From CAKKQX01 sp963734595 (lineage in GTDB: Bacteria; Pseudomonadota; Gammaproteobacteria; Burkholderiales; SG8-41), in the NCBI GenBank assembly GCA_963734595.1, contig CAVTHV010000014.1:1-64000 (forward strand): a DNA stretch of 64,000 bases, read 5' to 3'. A program made the translations under genes and the position numbers. The notes under the pieces are model-generated. The model saw nothing but the letters and a program-made list of their open reading frames with translations. It was not told the origin of the DNA and searched no databases. Positions 40,374 to 50,618 of the stretch are shown in pieces. Every line of letters begins with the position of its first letter. Positions within the stretch are counted from its first letter, which is position 1.

Positions 40374-42347
40374 CTACCAGTGCAGGGCGCGGAACTGGGC
40401 GGTTTTCTTGCGCTGGTGGTGGCGCATGCGGGCCACGACGCTGTCGAGCACCGACAACGCCTGAAACAGGTAGGGGCCCTTGTTCAGCATCACGCACTCC
40501 GCGCGTTCCGCCATCGCGGCGTCGCTGATTTCGGCGCGCGACGGCCGCCCGCGCCTGACCAGCCCCTCCAGCACCTGGGTGGCCCAGACGACGGGCACAT
40601 GCGCGGCCTCGCACACCCACAGGATCTCTTCCTGGATTTCCGCCAGCCGTTCGTAACCGATTTCCACCGCGAGATCGCCGCGCGCGATCATCACGCCAAA
40701 CGGGTGGCTGCCGGCGCCGTGAATGATGATTTCGGGAAGGCTTTTGACCGCGGCGCGCGTCTCGATCTTGGCGATGATGCCGAGATTGGGACGGCCGCGC
40801 TGGGCCAGCGCCGACACCAGCCCGTCCATGTCGGCGGCGCTGTGCACGAACGAAAAGCCGATCATATCGGCATGTTGCGAGGCAAAGTCGAGGTCGGCGA
40901 GATCCGATTTCGAAAGCGCCGGCAGCGGGATCTCGCTGTCGGGAAAATTGAGCCCTTTGCCCGGACCGATGCGGTCGCCGCCGGGGCGGGCGTGGGTCAC
41001 GCGCAACCACGCGCCCCGCTCGTCGAGCGTTTCGACGACGGCCCCGATCTTGCCGTCGTCGATCCAGACATGATGGCCGATCCTGAGCGCCGCAAAGACT
41101 TTCGGCTCGCTGCATGAGATGTGTGCCGGCACGATCGTCTTGCCGCGCCGGTTCACCTGTTTGGGTTCGCCCGGCAACGGCTCGCGCGTGAGCAGCAGCA
41201 CGTCGTCGTGTTCGAGGCGTATATCGAGCGGCGGCATGGCAATGGGTCCGACCACGGTCGTTGCGCCGGGCTGGTTGTCGGCGCGTCGCGGCCGGCACGT
41301 GAGCACGGTGGTTTCGTCGATCCATGCGCCGCGGCTCGCGCGCGTCAGGCACTCGGTCTCCGACAGCCGCTTGGCCACGACCAGGCGCCTGTCGCGTCCC
41401 CTGAGGTCGACAAATTCAACGGCATCGCCGGGCCGCAGCCGGTCAAGCCAGGCGCGCTCCACCGCGATGCGCGCCGGCGCGCTTGCCGTCTTGCCGTCCA
41501 GCGCGGCGTGGCCGGCCTGTCCCGATGCATCGAGAATCACCGTCACCGGCTGCAGCGCGTGCCCGAGTGCATCGTGCCTGACCCTGATCCGCAACAGAGG
41601 TTTCCCGCTTTGCACGGCGCCGGTGCGCAGCTTCGGCCCCCCGAGGTCCATCAGGATGCGGCACGGTCGGCCGGTTTCACGTTCGGCGCGGCGGATGTTG
41701 CGCACCATGGCCCGCCATGCGGGGCGGGTGTCGTGCGCGCAGTTGATGCGCGCGCAATTCATGCCGCGCTCCAGAAGCTCCCGCACGAAACCATAGTCGG
41801 TCGCGGCTTCGGTCGGCAGCGTCACCATGAATCGCGTCCAGCGGTTTGCCGACGGCGCCCCGAACAGGCGGTTGGTGTGGCGGCGCAGAAGCAACTGGTC
41901 GCGCGTCATCGCGAGTGCCACGCCGGCGATCCGTTGGCGCGAGACGCGCGTGCCGGTCATTTGCTTGAGCGCGTGAATCACCGCCTCGAGGGCCGCCATC
42001 ACATGGCCTTCGCAGCGGCCCAGCGACGAGAGTCCCAGCGTGGCGAGACGATCCTGGACAGGCCGCAGATCGTGGCGGCGCAGCGCGATGTAGGCTGCGA
42101 GGTTGGCCGCGCTTGCGAGGTATGCGCGTTTGCGCAGGTACGGGCGCCAGTTCCGGGCGAGCGCGCGCCCTATCGCGTGCACCGCGGCATGCAACGCCTG
42201 CATGCGCGTCAGCAGTCCGCGGATATCGGCGTTATCGCCGGGCAGGCGCAAGTCGGCGATCTGGCCGGGGTCGCCCGCGGACCGGCGCTGCGTGCGCGGC
42301 CGGATTATCTCGCGCTTGGGTTTCAATGCGGACTCATTTCGCAACAC
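40374..42347 (-). CDS. Pyruvate kinase-like protein with extra N-terminal domain and no regulatory domain
   Basis: Residues from about 168 on resemble pyruvate kinase: GMNCARINCAHDT, ILMDLGGPKLRTG, the active-site lysine region IIAKIETRAAVKSLPEII, VMIARGDLAVEIGYERLAE, and ATQVLEGLVRRGRPSRAEIS. The end after MLNKGPYLFQALSVLDSVV lacks the C-terminal allosteric domain of normal pyruvate kinases. The first 165 residues are an Arg-rich helical domain (LHAAVHAIGRALARNWRP; ALRRHDLRPVQDRLATLGLS) that I cannot name. The substrate-binding loop differs from true pyruvate kinases, so the reaction is uncertain. The frame is clean, 657 residues. It is convergent with the PPK2 gene. Confidence 0.85.
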   Translation of the reverse strand: MLRNESALKPKREIIRPRTQRRSAGDPGQIADLRLPGDNADIRGLLTRMQALHAAVHAIGRALARNWRPYLRKRAYLASAANLAAYIALRRHDLRPVQDRLATLGLSSLGRCEGHVMAALEAVIHALKQMTGTRVSRQRIAGVALAMTRDQLLLRRHTNRLFGAPSANRWTRFMVTLPTEAATDYGFVRELLERGMNCARINCAHDTRPAWRAMVRNIRRAERETGRPCRILMDLGGPKLRTGAVQSGKPLLRIRVRHDALGHALQPVTVILDASGQAGHAALDGKTASAPARIAVERAWLDRLRPGDAVEFVDLRGRDRRLVVAKRLSETECLTRASRGAWIDETTVLTCRPRRADNQPGATTVVGPIAMPPLDIRLEHDDVLLLTREPLPGEPKQVNRRGKTIVPAHISCSEPKVFAALRIGHHVWIDDGKIGAVVETLDERGAWLRVTHARPGGDRIGPGKGLNFPDSEIPLPALSKSDLADLDFASQHADMIGFSFVHSAADMDGLVSALAQRGRPNLGIIAKIETRAAVKSLPEIIIHGAGSHPFGVMIARGDLAVEIGYERLAEIQEEILWVCEAAHVPVVWATQVLEGLVRRGRPSRAEISDAAMAERAECVMLNKGPYLFQALSVLDSVVARMRHHQRKKTAQFRALHW

Positions 42348-42413
42348 GGGTAGGTCCTGACAGGATGGGCTGACGTTATCCCGCAGATCTGCTTTGCTTT
42401 TTAGCCTGCTGTC

Positions 42414-43931
42414 TTATGCGGCGATCAGGTCGGCGGGCTCGGGTTCCGGCAGCGGTTTGATATTGAGGTCGAACCCGAACGCCTGCCATTCCTCTATTTC
42501 TTCGCGCAGCGCGGTCACAGTGAGCGGATTGCGCACGAGCCAGTCGCGTTCGAGGTTCAGGCGGAATTTCCGGCTCGACGCACTGGCTCCGGTGACCGGC
42601 ACCGTGATGTCGGAGCGGCCGCGCAAAAACAGCGCCGCCAGCCGCAGCGCGAGCACCATCGTCCAGTCCGTTTCCGGGTCGAGCTGGTCCCGGACTTTGC
42701 GCAGCGAGCGGCGGTGCGCCAGCACGAGCTGGCTCAGCCGTGTTTGCTCCTCGCGCGAGAAGCCCGGCATATCGGCATTGCTGATGATGTAGGCCGAGTG
42801 CCGGTGGTAGCCGCTGTAGGCGACGGAGATCCCGATCTCGTGCAGTCTGGCGGCCCAGGCGATGTAATGCGGCGCCTCTTCGTGCGGCCCGCCCGCGTCG
42901 GCCGCCAGCTTGTTGTAGAGCGCAGTCGCGAGCGCGCCGACGCGCCGCGCCTGCAGCGCGTCCACGTGATAGCGCTGCACGAACTGGCTGACGGTGACGT
43001 CACGCATGTCGCGGTTGTGGAAGCGGCCGAGCATGTCGTAAAGGACGCCCTGGCGCATTGCGCCCGTCGCCACCACCATGGCGTCGATGTCGAGCTCCGC
43101 GAGCACGGCATTCATGATGGCGAGCCCGCCGGGGAACACCGGCACGCGGTCGGGGCGCAATCCCAACAGTCCGCTGCGGTTCATGTCGCCTGCCTTGATC
43201 AAATGGGAACGCAACCGGTCGATGCCGGCCGGGGTGATGCGGCCGTCTTCGAAGCCGTTCAGCTGCATGATTTCAGCGAGCGCCCGCGCCGTGCCCGAAG
43301 AGCCGACGGCTTGCCGCCAGTTGCCGCGCGAGAAGCTTGCGGCGATATGCTGCAATTCGGTGCGCGCCGCGAGCTCGGCCTGCTTCATCGCGGACTTGGT
43401 GATCCTGCCGTCGGGGAAGAACTGCAGGCTGTAGCTGACGCAGCCCATGAACAGGCTGTCCAGTTTCTGCGGTTTGTAGCCGACCCCGATGATGATCTCG
43501 GTCGAGCCGCCGCCGATATCCACGACCAGGCGCTTTTCCCCTGAAGCCGGCAGGCTGTGCGAGACGCCGAGATAGATGAGGCGCGCTTCCTCGCGTCCGG
43601 CCACGACCTCGATCGGAAAACCGAGGGCGGCCTCGGCTTTCTTCAGAAACGCGGCGGCGTTCTTGGCGACACGCAGGGTGTTGGTGCCGATCGCGCGCAC
43701 CGTATGCCGGTCGAGGCCGCGCAGCCGTTCGCCGAAGCGTTTGAGGCAACTGAGCGCGCGCTCCTGGGAGGCTTCGTCGAGCCGTTTGTCCTTGCCGAGC
43801 CCCGCGCCGAGCCGCACCGGGTCGCGCAGCGCATCGAGCGGGTAGATCTGGTCGTCCACCACCCGCGCAACCTGGCAGTGAAAGCTGTTGCTGCCGAGAT
43901 CGACTGCCGCCAAGGTTGAATATTCAGCCAT
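42414..43931 (-). CDS. ppx: Exopolyphosphatase (Ppx/GppA family)
   Basis: This enzyme removes phosphate from the ends of polyphosphate or from pppGpp. The actin-like ATPase-fold motifs are AAVDLGSNSFHCQVARV, VVDIGGGSTEIIIG and VGSSGTARALAEIM. The C-terminal half has an HD-like helical domain (WAARLHEIGISVAYSGYHRH). Length is 505 residues, longer than GppA-only forms and typical of Ppx. The start at ATG 43931 (MAEYSTLAAVD) matches a second, truncated copy of the same start 122 bases upstream. Opposite strand to the ppk cluster. Confidence 0.94.
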   Translation of the reverse strand: MAEYSTLAAVDLGSNSFHCQVARVVDDQIYPLDALRDPVRLGAGLGKDKRLDEASQERALSCLKRFGERLRGLDRHTVRAIGTNTLRVAKNAAAFLKKAEAALGFPIEVVAGREEARLIYLGVSHSLPASGEKRLVVDIGGGSTEIIIGVGYKPQKLDSLFMGCVSYSLQFFPDGRITKSAMKQAELAARTELQHIAASFSRGNWRQAVGSSGTARALAEIMQLNGFEDGRITPAGIDRLRSHLIKAGDMNRSGLLGLRPDRVPVFPGGLAIMNAVLAELDIDAMVVATGAMRQGVLYDMLGRFHNRDMRDVTVSQFVQRYHVDALQARRVGALATALYNKLAADAGGPHEEAPHYIAWAARLHEIGISVAYSGYHRHSAYIISNADMPGFSREEQTRLSQLVLAHRRSLRKVRDQLDPETDWTMVLALRLAALFLRGRSDITVPVTGASASSRKFRLNLERDWLVRNPLTVTALREEIEEWQAFGFDLNIKPLPEPEPADLIAA

Positions 43932-44002
43932 GGCCTGCCCCATATCGGTTTGACGGAAAGTTTCAGTGGAGGCTCACATGCGCAGCATGTTATGCCGGAA
44001 CT

Positions 44003-44053
44003 AAAACTGTTGCTGCCCAGGTCAACGGCTGCAAGAGTCGAATATTCTGCCAT
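44003..44053 (-). pseudogene. Remnant second copy of the ppx 5' end
   Basis: The 17 codons from ATG at 44053 encode MAEYSTLAAVDLGSNSF, identical in protein to the start of ppx. The DNA differs at 11 of 51 bases, all of them synonymous. After this the similarity stops and the frame runs into non-coding sequence. It lies in the 321-base gap between phoU and ppx, which otherwise shows no gene. The pattern suggests an old ppx whose body was replaced or lost, not a recent duplication. Confidence 0.8.
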
Positions 44054-44252
44054 TGCGTTACCGGCCGGGTCGAAGAGAAAGGGCCGGGGTGGTGCTGAAG
44101 TGATAGGCTGGCATTGCGTCCTGCTGACAGCTTTGTTGCGGCGGGTTTTTCCCTGAGTCCTGCCTCACCGCGGCCGGCACCGGCTGCCCCACTGCCGCCC
44201 ATGCATCAGTATAAGTAATGCCGCAGCCGGAAGCCATGCCTTTCCGCGTTTT

Positions 44253-44968
44253 TCAGTGCTTCTCGAGCGCCTCGCGCTCAAAGCCCTCGAGACCGGTGTG
44301 GCGCACGTCCTTGCCCTTGACCATGTAGACCACGTACTCCGACATGTTCTTGGAGTGATCGCCGATGCGCTCGATCGCCTTGGCGATGAACAGGATCTCG
44401 ATGGTCGTCGAGATCGTGCGCGGGTCTTCCATCATGAAGGTGATGAGCTGGCGCAGGATGCCGCGGAAGGCCTCGTCCACCTGCTCGTCCTGGCGCACGA
44501 CCCTCGCCGCCACGGCGAGGTCGAGGCGCGCGAACGCATCGAGCGGCGTTCCGCAGCATGCCGAGCGCGAGTTTCGGCGACATGGCGGATTTCCGTGGTG
44601 CGCGGCACGGAGGGCCGGCCGGCTTCGTAAATGAGCTGCGCCATGCGGGCGATTTTCGCCGCTTCGTCGCCGATCCGCTCGAGGTCGGTGATGGTCTTGA
44701 CCACCATCATCAGCATGCGCAGGTCGCCCGCCGCGGGCTGCCGGCGGGCGATGATGGTGCTGCATTCCTCGTCGATTGCGACTTCCAGCGCGTTCACGCG
44801 GTGATCGTCTTCGACCACGCGCTCGGCGAGCGGGATGTTGCCGTTGGACAGCGCGTCGAGGGCGCGCACGATCTGCTCCTCGACCAGGCCGCCCATCTGC
44901 AGCACGCGCGCCCGCACCGCCTCGAGTTCGGTGTCGAACTGTTTCAGAGTGTGTTCGGTGGTAGGCAT
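44253..44968 (-). CDS. phoU: Phosphate transport regulator PhoU, two frame breaks
   Basis: This cytosolic dimer of two three-helix bundles damps PhoR signalling and Pst uptake. Metal-binding repeats are seen at DLERIGDEAAKIARMAQ and AIERIGDHSKNMSEYVVYM. Breaks near 44573 and 44551 (each one extra base: ETALGMLRNA, then LDAFARLDLA) interrupt the middle. Restored length is about 237 residues. No pst genes are in the window; the neighbour is ppx, consistent with a phosphate and polyphosphate theme. Confidence 0.93.
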
Positions 44969-45055
44969 CTCAGGCGCCTCCTTCTGGATGAAATCTCTGA
45001 CCGTAACAGTTCATTATGACATTTTCGTGTCGTGCCGGCGCATCGCGCGTTTGAT

Positions 45056-45715
45056 TCATGTCAGGGTCTGTACGCCCTCGGCCGTGCCCAGCAGCAGGAC
45101 ATCCGCCCCGCGCCGGGCGAACAGGCCGTTGGTGACCACGCCGGCGATCTGGTTGATCGCGGCTTCGAGCTCGAGCGGGTGGCCGGTATCCGCAGGTTGT
45201 GCACGTCGAGAATGATGTTGCCGTTGTCGGTGACGAAGCCCTGGCGCCACAGCGGCTCGCCGCCGAGCCGGACCAGTTCGCGCGCGACATGAGCTGCGCG
45301 CCATCGGAATCACCTCGACCGGCAGCGGGAACCTGCCGAGCACGTCGACCAGCTTGGACGCATCGGCGATGCAGACGAACTTGCGCGCGACCGCGGCGAC
45401 GATCTTCTCGCGCGTGAGCGCCCCGCCGCCGCCCTTGATCATGGCGAGATGGCGGGTGATCTCGTCGGCGCCGTCGACATAGACCGGCAGTTCGTCGACG
45501 CTGTTCAGGTCGAACACCGCGGATGCCGAGGCGCTTCAGGCGCTGCGCCGAGGCTTCGGAGCTCGCCACGGCGCCCTCGATCCGGTTCTTGATTTTGCCA
45601 GCTCGTCGATGAAGTAATTGGCGGTCGAGCCGGTGCCCACGCCGACGATGCTGCCGGCCGGGACATGGGCGATGGCGGCGCGCGCGGCCGCCTGCTTCAA
45701 TTCGTCTTGTGTCAT
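45056..45715 (-). CDS. rpiA: Ribose-5-phosphate isomerase A, several frame breaks
   Basis: RpiA interconverts ribose 5-phosphate and ribulose 5-phosphate. The motifs GVGTGSTANYFIDEL, VYVDGADEI and IKGGGGALTREKI (catalytic region) are intact. At least four indels (near 45601 one A missing, 45527, 45296, 45196) break the frame; restored blocks include IEGAVASSEASAQRLKRLGI and VARELVRLGGEPLWRQGFV. The end reads GTAEGVQTLT. Restored length is about 219 residues, as in the family. It is divergent from ilvA; the 141-base gap holds a weak AGCAATGGTAAAC-type repeat and no gene. Confidence 0.92.
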
Positions 45716-45856
45716 GGTGAGCAATGGTAAACGGTAAGCGGAGAGGCGCAGTAAGACGAGCAAGCATAGCGGCTGCTTGCGGATTCACCCCATTCCGTCT
45801 TACCCTGCGCGCCCATTCCTGCTACTCTTGGCGTCTGTCTGTCGGATGCCTGCCGT

Positions 45857-47376
45857 ATGAAGAAAATCGATTATCTGGAACGCATCCTCAACGCCCGCGT
45901 CTACGACGTGGCGATCGAGACCCCGCTCGAAGCGGCGGCGAACCTGTCGCGCCGCATGCACAACACGGCTGCTGCTCAAGCGCGAGGACATGCAGCCGGT
46001 GTTTTCATTCAAGCTGCGCGGCGCCTACAACAAGATGGTCAAGCTGCCGCCGGCGGCGCTCGCGCGCGGCGTGATCGCGGCCTCGGCCGGCAATCATGCG
46101 CAGGGCGTGGCGCTGGCCGCGCAGAAACTCGGCTGCCGCGCGACCATCGTGATGCCGGTCACCACGCCGCAGATCAAGATCGAGGCGGTCGCGCGCGCGC
46201 GGCGCCAAAGTCGTGCTGCACGGCGACTCCTACGACGACGCCTACGTCCATGCGCGCGGCGCTGGAACGCAAAGAGCGGCTCACCTTCGTTCATCCTTAC
46301 GACGATCCGGACGTCATCGCCGGCCAGGGCACGATCGGCATGGAAATCCTGCGCCAGCACACGCAGCCGATCCACGCCATTTTTGTCGCCATCGGCGGCG
46401 GCGGGCTGATCTCCGGCATTGCCGCGTACGTGAAGCGCCTGCGCCCGGAGATCAAGATCATCGGCGTCGAGCCGGTGGATGCCGACGCCATGTATCGCTC
46501 GCTCAAGGCGGGGCGGCGGGTGAAGCTCGACCAGGTCGGCCTGTTCGCCGACGGCGTGGCGGTCAAGCAGGTCGGCGACGAGACCTTCCGCCTGTGCCGC
46601 GAACTGGTGGACGACATGATCCTGGTCGACACCGACGCGATCTGCGCCGCGATCAAGGACGTGTTCGAGGACACGCGCGCGATCCTCGAGCCGGCGGGCG
46701 CGCTCGCCATCGCCGGCGCCAAGGCCTACGTCGAGCGTACCGGCATCAGCGGCAAAACGCTGGTGGCGGTGGCCTGCGGCGCCAACATGAATTTCGACCG
46801 CCTGCGTTTCGTCGCCGAGGAGGCCGAACTCGGCGAGCAGCGCGAGGCGGTGATCGCCGTCACGATCCCGGAGCGTCCCGGCAGCTTCAAGACGTTCTGT
46901 TCGCTGCTCGGGCCGCGCAACGTCACCGAGTTCAACTATCGTTATGCCGATGCCCGCGAGGCGCACGTGTTCGTCGGCGTCCAGGTGCGCGACAAGCGAG
47001 GAAACCCGGCGGCTGGTGCGCACGCTGCGACGCCACGGGCTCAAGACCCAGGACTTCAGCGACAACGAGCTGGCCAAGCTCCACGTCCGCCACCTGGTCG
47101 GCGGCCATGCGCCGACGGTGGAAAACGAGATCCTCTACCGTTTCGAGTTTCCGGAGCGGCCGGGCGCGCTGATGAAATTCCTGAACGCGCATGAGCCACG
47201 GCTGGAATATCAGCCTGTTCCACTACCGCAACCACGGCGCCGATTACGGGCGCATGCTGGTCGGCATGCAGGTGCCGCCGCAGGACAAGCGGAAATTCCT
47301 TTCCTTCCTCGCCAAGGTCGGCTATCCCTGGCGCGACGAGAGCAGGAACCCGGCGTACAAGCTGTTCCTCGCCTGA
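45857..47376 (+). CDS. ilvA: Threonine ammonia-lyase, biosynthetic, five frame breaks
   Basis: This PLP enzyme makes 2-oxobutanoate for isoleucine synthesis. The PLP lysine is in FSFKLRGAYNKM; ASAGNHAQGVALAA and IGGGGLISGIAAY are typical. Two C-terminal ACT-like domains (EAVIAVTIPERPGSFKTFC and FEFPERPGALMKFLNA) give isoleucine feedback control. Extra bases near 45967, 46200, 46260, 46996 and 47190 break the frame. Restored length is about 505 residues, the long biosynthetic form. The end is RNPAYKLFLA. Confidence 0.94.
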
Positions 47377-47466
47377 TCCGCTGCCGCCGCCATCCGCAGC
47401 GAACGCCAGGACGCAGGCCGTGTCCAACGTCTACGTCGCTCGCCAAAACCGGCTAGAATTAATGTC

Positions 47467-49411
47467 ATGGCAGACCGCGTGTCGCATATGAAAGCCCTGT
47501 TCGGATGCCTGCTGATCGTGATCTCCTCGCTCGCCCACGGCGCGAGCCGGGATGATGACTTCCTTGCCGCGCGCGAGGCCTTTCGCGTCGGCGACAGCAA
47601 GAAGCTTGCGCTGCTCGAGAAGCGGCTGGACGGCTACCTGCTCGAGCCTTATGTCGCCTACTGGAAATTGCAGACCAGGCTCGACAAGGCAGACCCCAAT
47701 GAGATCCGCGCCTTTCTCAGCGCCAATGCCGGAACCCCCCTGGCGGAGCGGTTGCGCAGCGACTGGCTGAAGCTGCTCGGCAAAAATCAGCAATGGGAAA
47801 CGTTCGATGCCGAACTGCCGCTCCTCGTCAACGATGATATCGAGATCACCTGCTATGCGTTGCAGTCCAGGCTGCGGCTCGATACCCATGCGCTGAATGA
47901 AGCGCGGCCGCTGTGGTTCGTCAGCCGCCGCCTTCCGGAGAGCTGCGACCCGCTGTTCAGCGCGCTGGCGGGCGCGCAGATGCTGTCGGCCGACGACCTG
48001 TGGGCACGCATCCGGCTGGCGCTCGAAGCGAACCAGGTCGGGCAGGCGCGCCGGGTCGCCGAGTTCCTGCCCGCGTCCGAGGCCCCGAACGGCCGCCTGT
48101 TGAGCTCGATTTCTTCCAATCCCGCCGGTTATCTTGCAAAGCGGAATTTCGACTTCAGGAGCCGCGCCGGCCGCGAGACGACGATGTTTGCAGTGTACCG
48201 CCTCGCGCGCACCTCGGCGCCGCAGGCGGCCGCCCAATGGAGCCTGCTGGAAAACAACTTCAACCAGGAAGAGCGTGGTTACGTGTGGGGACTCATCGCC
48301 TATCTCGGCGCCATGAAGCACGACCCGGGCGCGCTCGACTGGTACGCGAAGGCCGGCGACAACCTGAGCGACGTGCAGCTTGCGTGGAAGGCGCGCGCTG
48401 CATTGCGCATCGCAAACTGGCAGGAAGTGCTCGCCGCGATCTCGGCGATGACCCGCAAGGAAAGCGCCGAGCCGAGCTGGCGCTACTGGAAGGCGCGGGC
48501 GCTGAAAGCGCTCGGACGCCCGGACGAGGCCGTCGCCATCCTCAAGCCGCTCGCCGACGAATTCAATTTTTACGGGCAGCTTGCCACCGAGGAGCTCGGC
48601 GGCAGGGTCACCAGCCCGGCCACGGCATTTACCCCCAGTGACGGGGACCTGCGCGCGATCAGCCAGCTACCCGGCATCCAGCGCGCGCTGGCGTTGTTCC
48701 GCCTCGATCTGCGCCTCGAGGGCGTGCGCGAATGGGTGTGGGCGATCCGCGGCTTCGACGACAGGCAGCTGCTCGCGGCGGCGGAACTGGCACGGCGCAA
48801 CGGCATCTACGATCGTGCCATCAACACGGCCGACAAGACCGTCATGCTGCACGATTTCAAGCTGCGCTATCTGGCGCCGTACCGCGACGTGCTGCAGGTG
48901 CATGCCAGCGAGATGGGGCTCGATGAGGCGTGGGTCTATGGCCTGATCCGGCAGGAAAGCCGGTTTATCGCCGGGGTCCGGTCCGGCGCCGGCGCCGGTG
49001 GCCTGATGCAGCTGATGCCGGGCACGGCAAAATGGGTCGCTCACAAGTTCGGACTCAAGAACTGGCGCTGGTCGCAGGTGACGGAGGTCGATACCAATAT
49101 CAACCTCGGCACCTATTACCTGCGCCACGTGCTCGATACGCTCGACAACCAGCCGGTGCTGGCGTCGGCCGCGTACAATGCCGGGCCGGGACGCGCCCGC
49201 CGCTGGCGGCCCGATAATGCCGATCGAAGGTGCGGTCTATGCGGAGACCATCCCGTTCAACGAGACCCGCGATTACGTCAAGAAAGTGATGGCGAACGCC
49301 ACCTACTATGCGCAAGTCTTCGGCCAGCGGGTGCAGACGCTGAAGGCGCGGCTGGGCATCATCGGTCCGCGCAACCCTGCCGCGGAACCCGCGCTGGACG
49401 ATACGCCTTAA
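47467..49411 (+). CDS. slt: Soluble lytic murein transglycosylase, one frame break
   Basis: This periplasmic enzyme cleaves peptidoglycan with formation of 1,6-anhydroMurNAc. A signal peptide follows the internal Met at residue 8 (KALFGCLLIVISSLAHGA); start could be 47467 or 47488. A long alpha-superhelical U-domain follows. The catalytic SLT domain has the acid Glu in LIRQESRF (about residue 497), then SGAGAGGLMQLMPGTA and SAAYNAGPGRARRW. One extra base near 49219 breaks the last part; restored it reads PIEGAVYAETIPFNETRDYV and ends at 49411. Length is about 648 residues. Confidence 0.93.
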
Positions 49412-49562
49412 CGCCAACCTGCCGCAGGTATAAAAACACAATATAAACAACGGGTAATGGTATTCGTCGGCATGAATTGCGGCAGCCGTGCTGCGCGCTT
49501 AACATGACGGTGCAGCCAGGGAATTCCCGGCGATTATCCTGTTTAAGGGGGCTCGACCAACA

Positions 49563-50618
49563 ATGGATATCACGACGGTTTGCGTCATCGGCGGCGGCGG
49601 ATTTGTGGGGCGCCATCTTTGCCAGCTGCTTGCGGCACGCGGTTACCGCGTACGCGTGCCGGTGCGCGACCGCGAGCGGGCCAAAGCGCTGACACTGCTG
49701 CCGACGGTGGACGTGATCGCCGCCGACGTTCATGACGCCGCCGCCCTGTCGCGAGTCGTTCAGGATACCGAAGCGGTGATCAATCTCGTCGGCGTGCTGC
49801 ACGGAGGGCGCGGCCGGAACAGCTTCCAGGAAGCGCACGTCGAGCTCCCGCGCAAGGTGGTCGCTGCGTGCAGGCAAAACGGCGTGCGGCGGCTGATCCA
49901 CATGAGCGCGCTCAATGCCGATACCAACGGGCCGAGCGCCTATCTGCGCAGCAAGGGCGAGGCGGAAACGATCGTGCGCGCATCGGGACTGGACGCGACA
50001 TTGTTCCGGCCCTCGGTGATCTTCGGCCGCGATGACGCGTTCCTCAACCTGTTTGCGGCGCTGCTGAGATGGATGCCGGTCGCGATGCTGGCGAGCCCGA
50101 ATGCGCGCTTCCAGCCGGTGTTCGTCGAGGACGTCGCTGCGGCGGTTGTAAACAGCCTCGAGGACCTCGGCAGTTTCGGCAAAAGCTACGACCTGTGCGG
50201 GCCGAAGGTCTACACGCTGCGCGAGCTGGTCGAATTCGTCGGCGCCGCGACCGGGCACCCGCGCCCCGTGCTCGGGCTCAACAATATGCTGTCGTACTGG
50301 CAGGCGTTTGCAATGGAGCTGCTGCCGGTGAAACTCATGACCCGCGACAATTTACTCTCGATGAAAGTCGACAGCGTCTGCAACTGCGATTTTCCGTTCG
50401 GCATCAGGCCTGCGGCGCTCGAGGCCGTGGCGCCCGCGTGGCTGAGCGCCCGGACGCCGCGCGCGCGCTATCAGCGCTTCCGCGCGCAGCAGATAGCGCA
50501 TGCCCAAACTCAAACTGGTCATCGGCAACAAGAATTACTCCTCGTGGTCGATGCGGCCATGGGTGCTGCTGCGCGGGGCCGGCATACCGTTCGAAGAGGT
50601 GCAGCTCTGGTTCGATGA
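49563..50618 (+). CDS. NDUFA9-like NAD(P)-binding epimerase family protein
   Basis: This is an extended-SDR fold protein of the complex I NDUFA9 type. The Rossmann motif is VCVIGGGGFVGRHLCQLL; NLVGVLHGGRGRNSF and LRSKGEAETIVRASGLDATL are typical. Such proteins may bind NADPH in quinone or NADH-dehydrogenase-related functions; the role is not known. The family end is expected near RYQRFRA. One base out of frame, a TAG stop lies at 50494-50496 just before the next gene, so the run-on to 50618 over the GST start is probably an indel effect. The 151-base gap after slt shows nothing specific. Confidence 0.85.
   Translation: MDITTVCVIGGGGFVGRHLCQLLAARGYRVRVPVRDRERAKALTLLPTVDVIAADVHDAAALSRVVQDTEAVINLVGVLHGGRGRNSFQEAHVELPRKVVAACRQNGVRRLIHMSALNADTNGPSAYLRSKGEAETIVRASGLDATLFRPSVIFGRDDAFLNLFAALLRWMPVAMLASPNARFQPVFVEDVAAAVVNSLEDLGSFGKSYDLCGPKVYTLRELVEFVGAATGHPRPVLGLNNMLSYWQAFAMELLPVKLMTRDNLLSMKVDSVCNCDFPFGIRPAALEAVAPAWLSARTPRARYQRFRAQQIAHAQTQTGHRQQELLLVVDAAMGAAARGRHTVRRGAALVR

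Noticed and set aside
43643..44053. A frame starting at the duplicated ppx start and running into ppx
   Set aside because: Only the first 17 residues are meaningful; the rest is out-of-frame sequence of the intergenic region and ppx.
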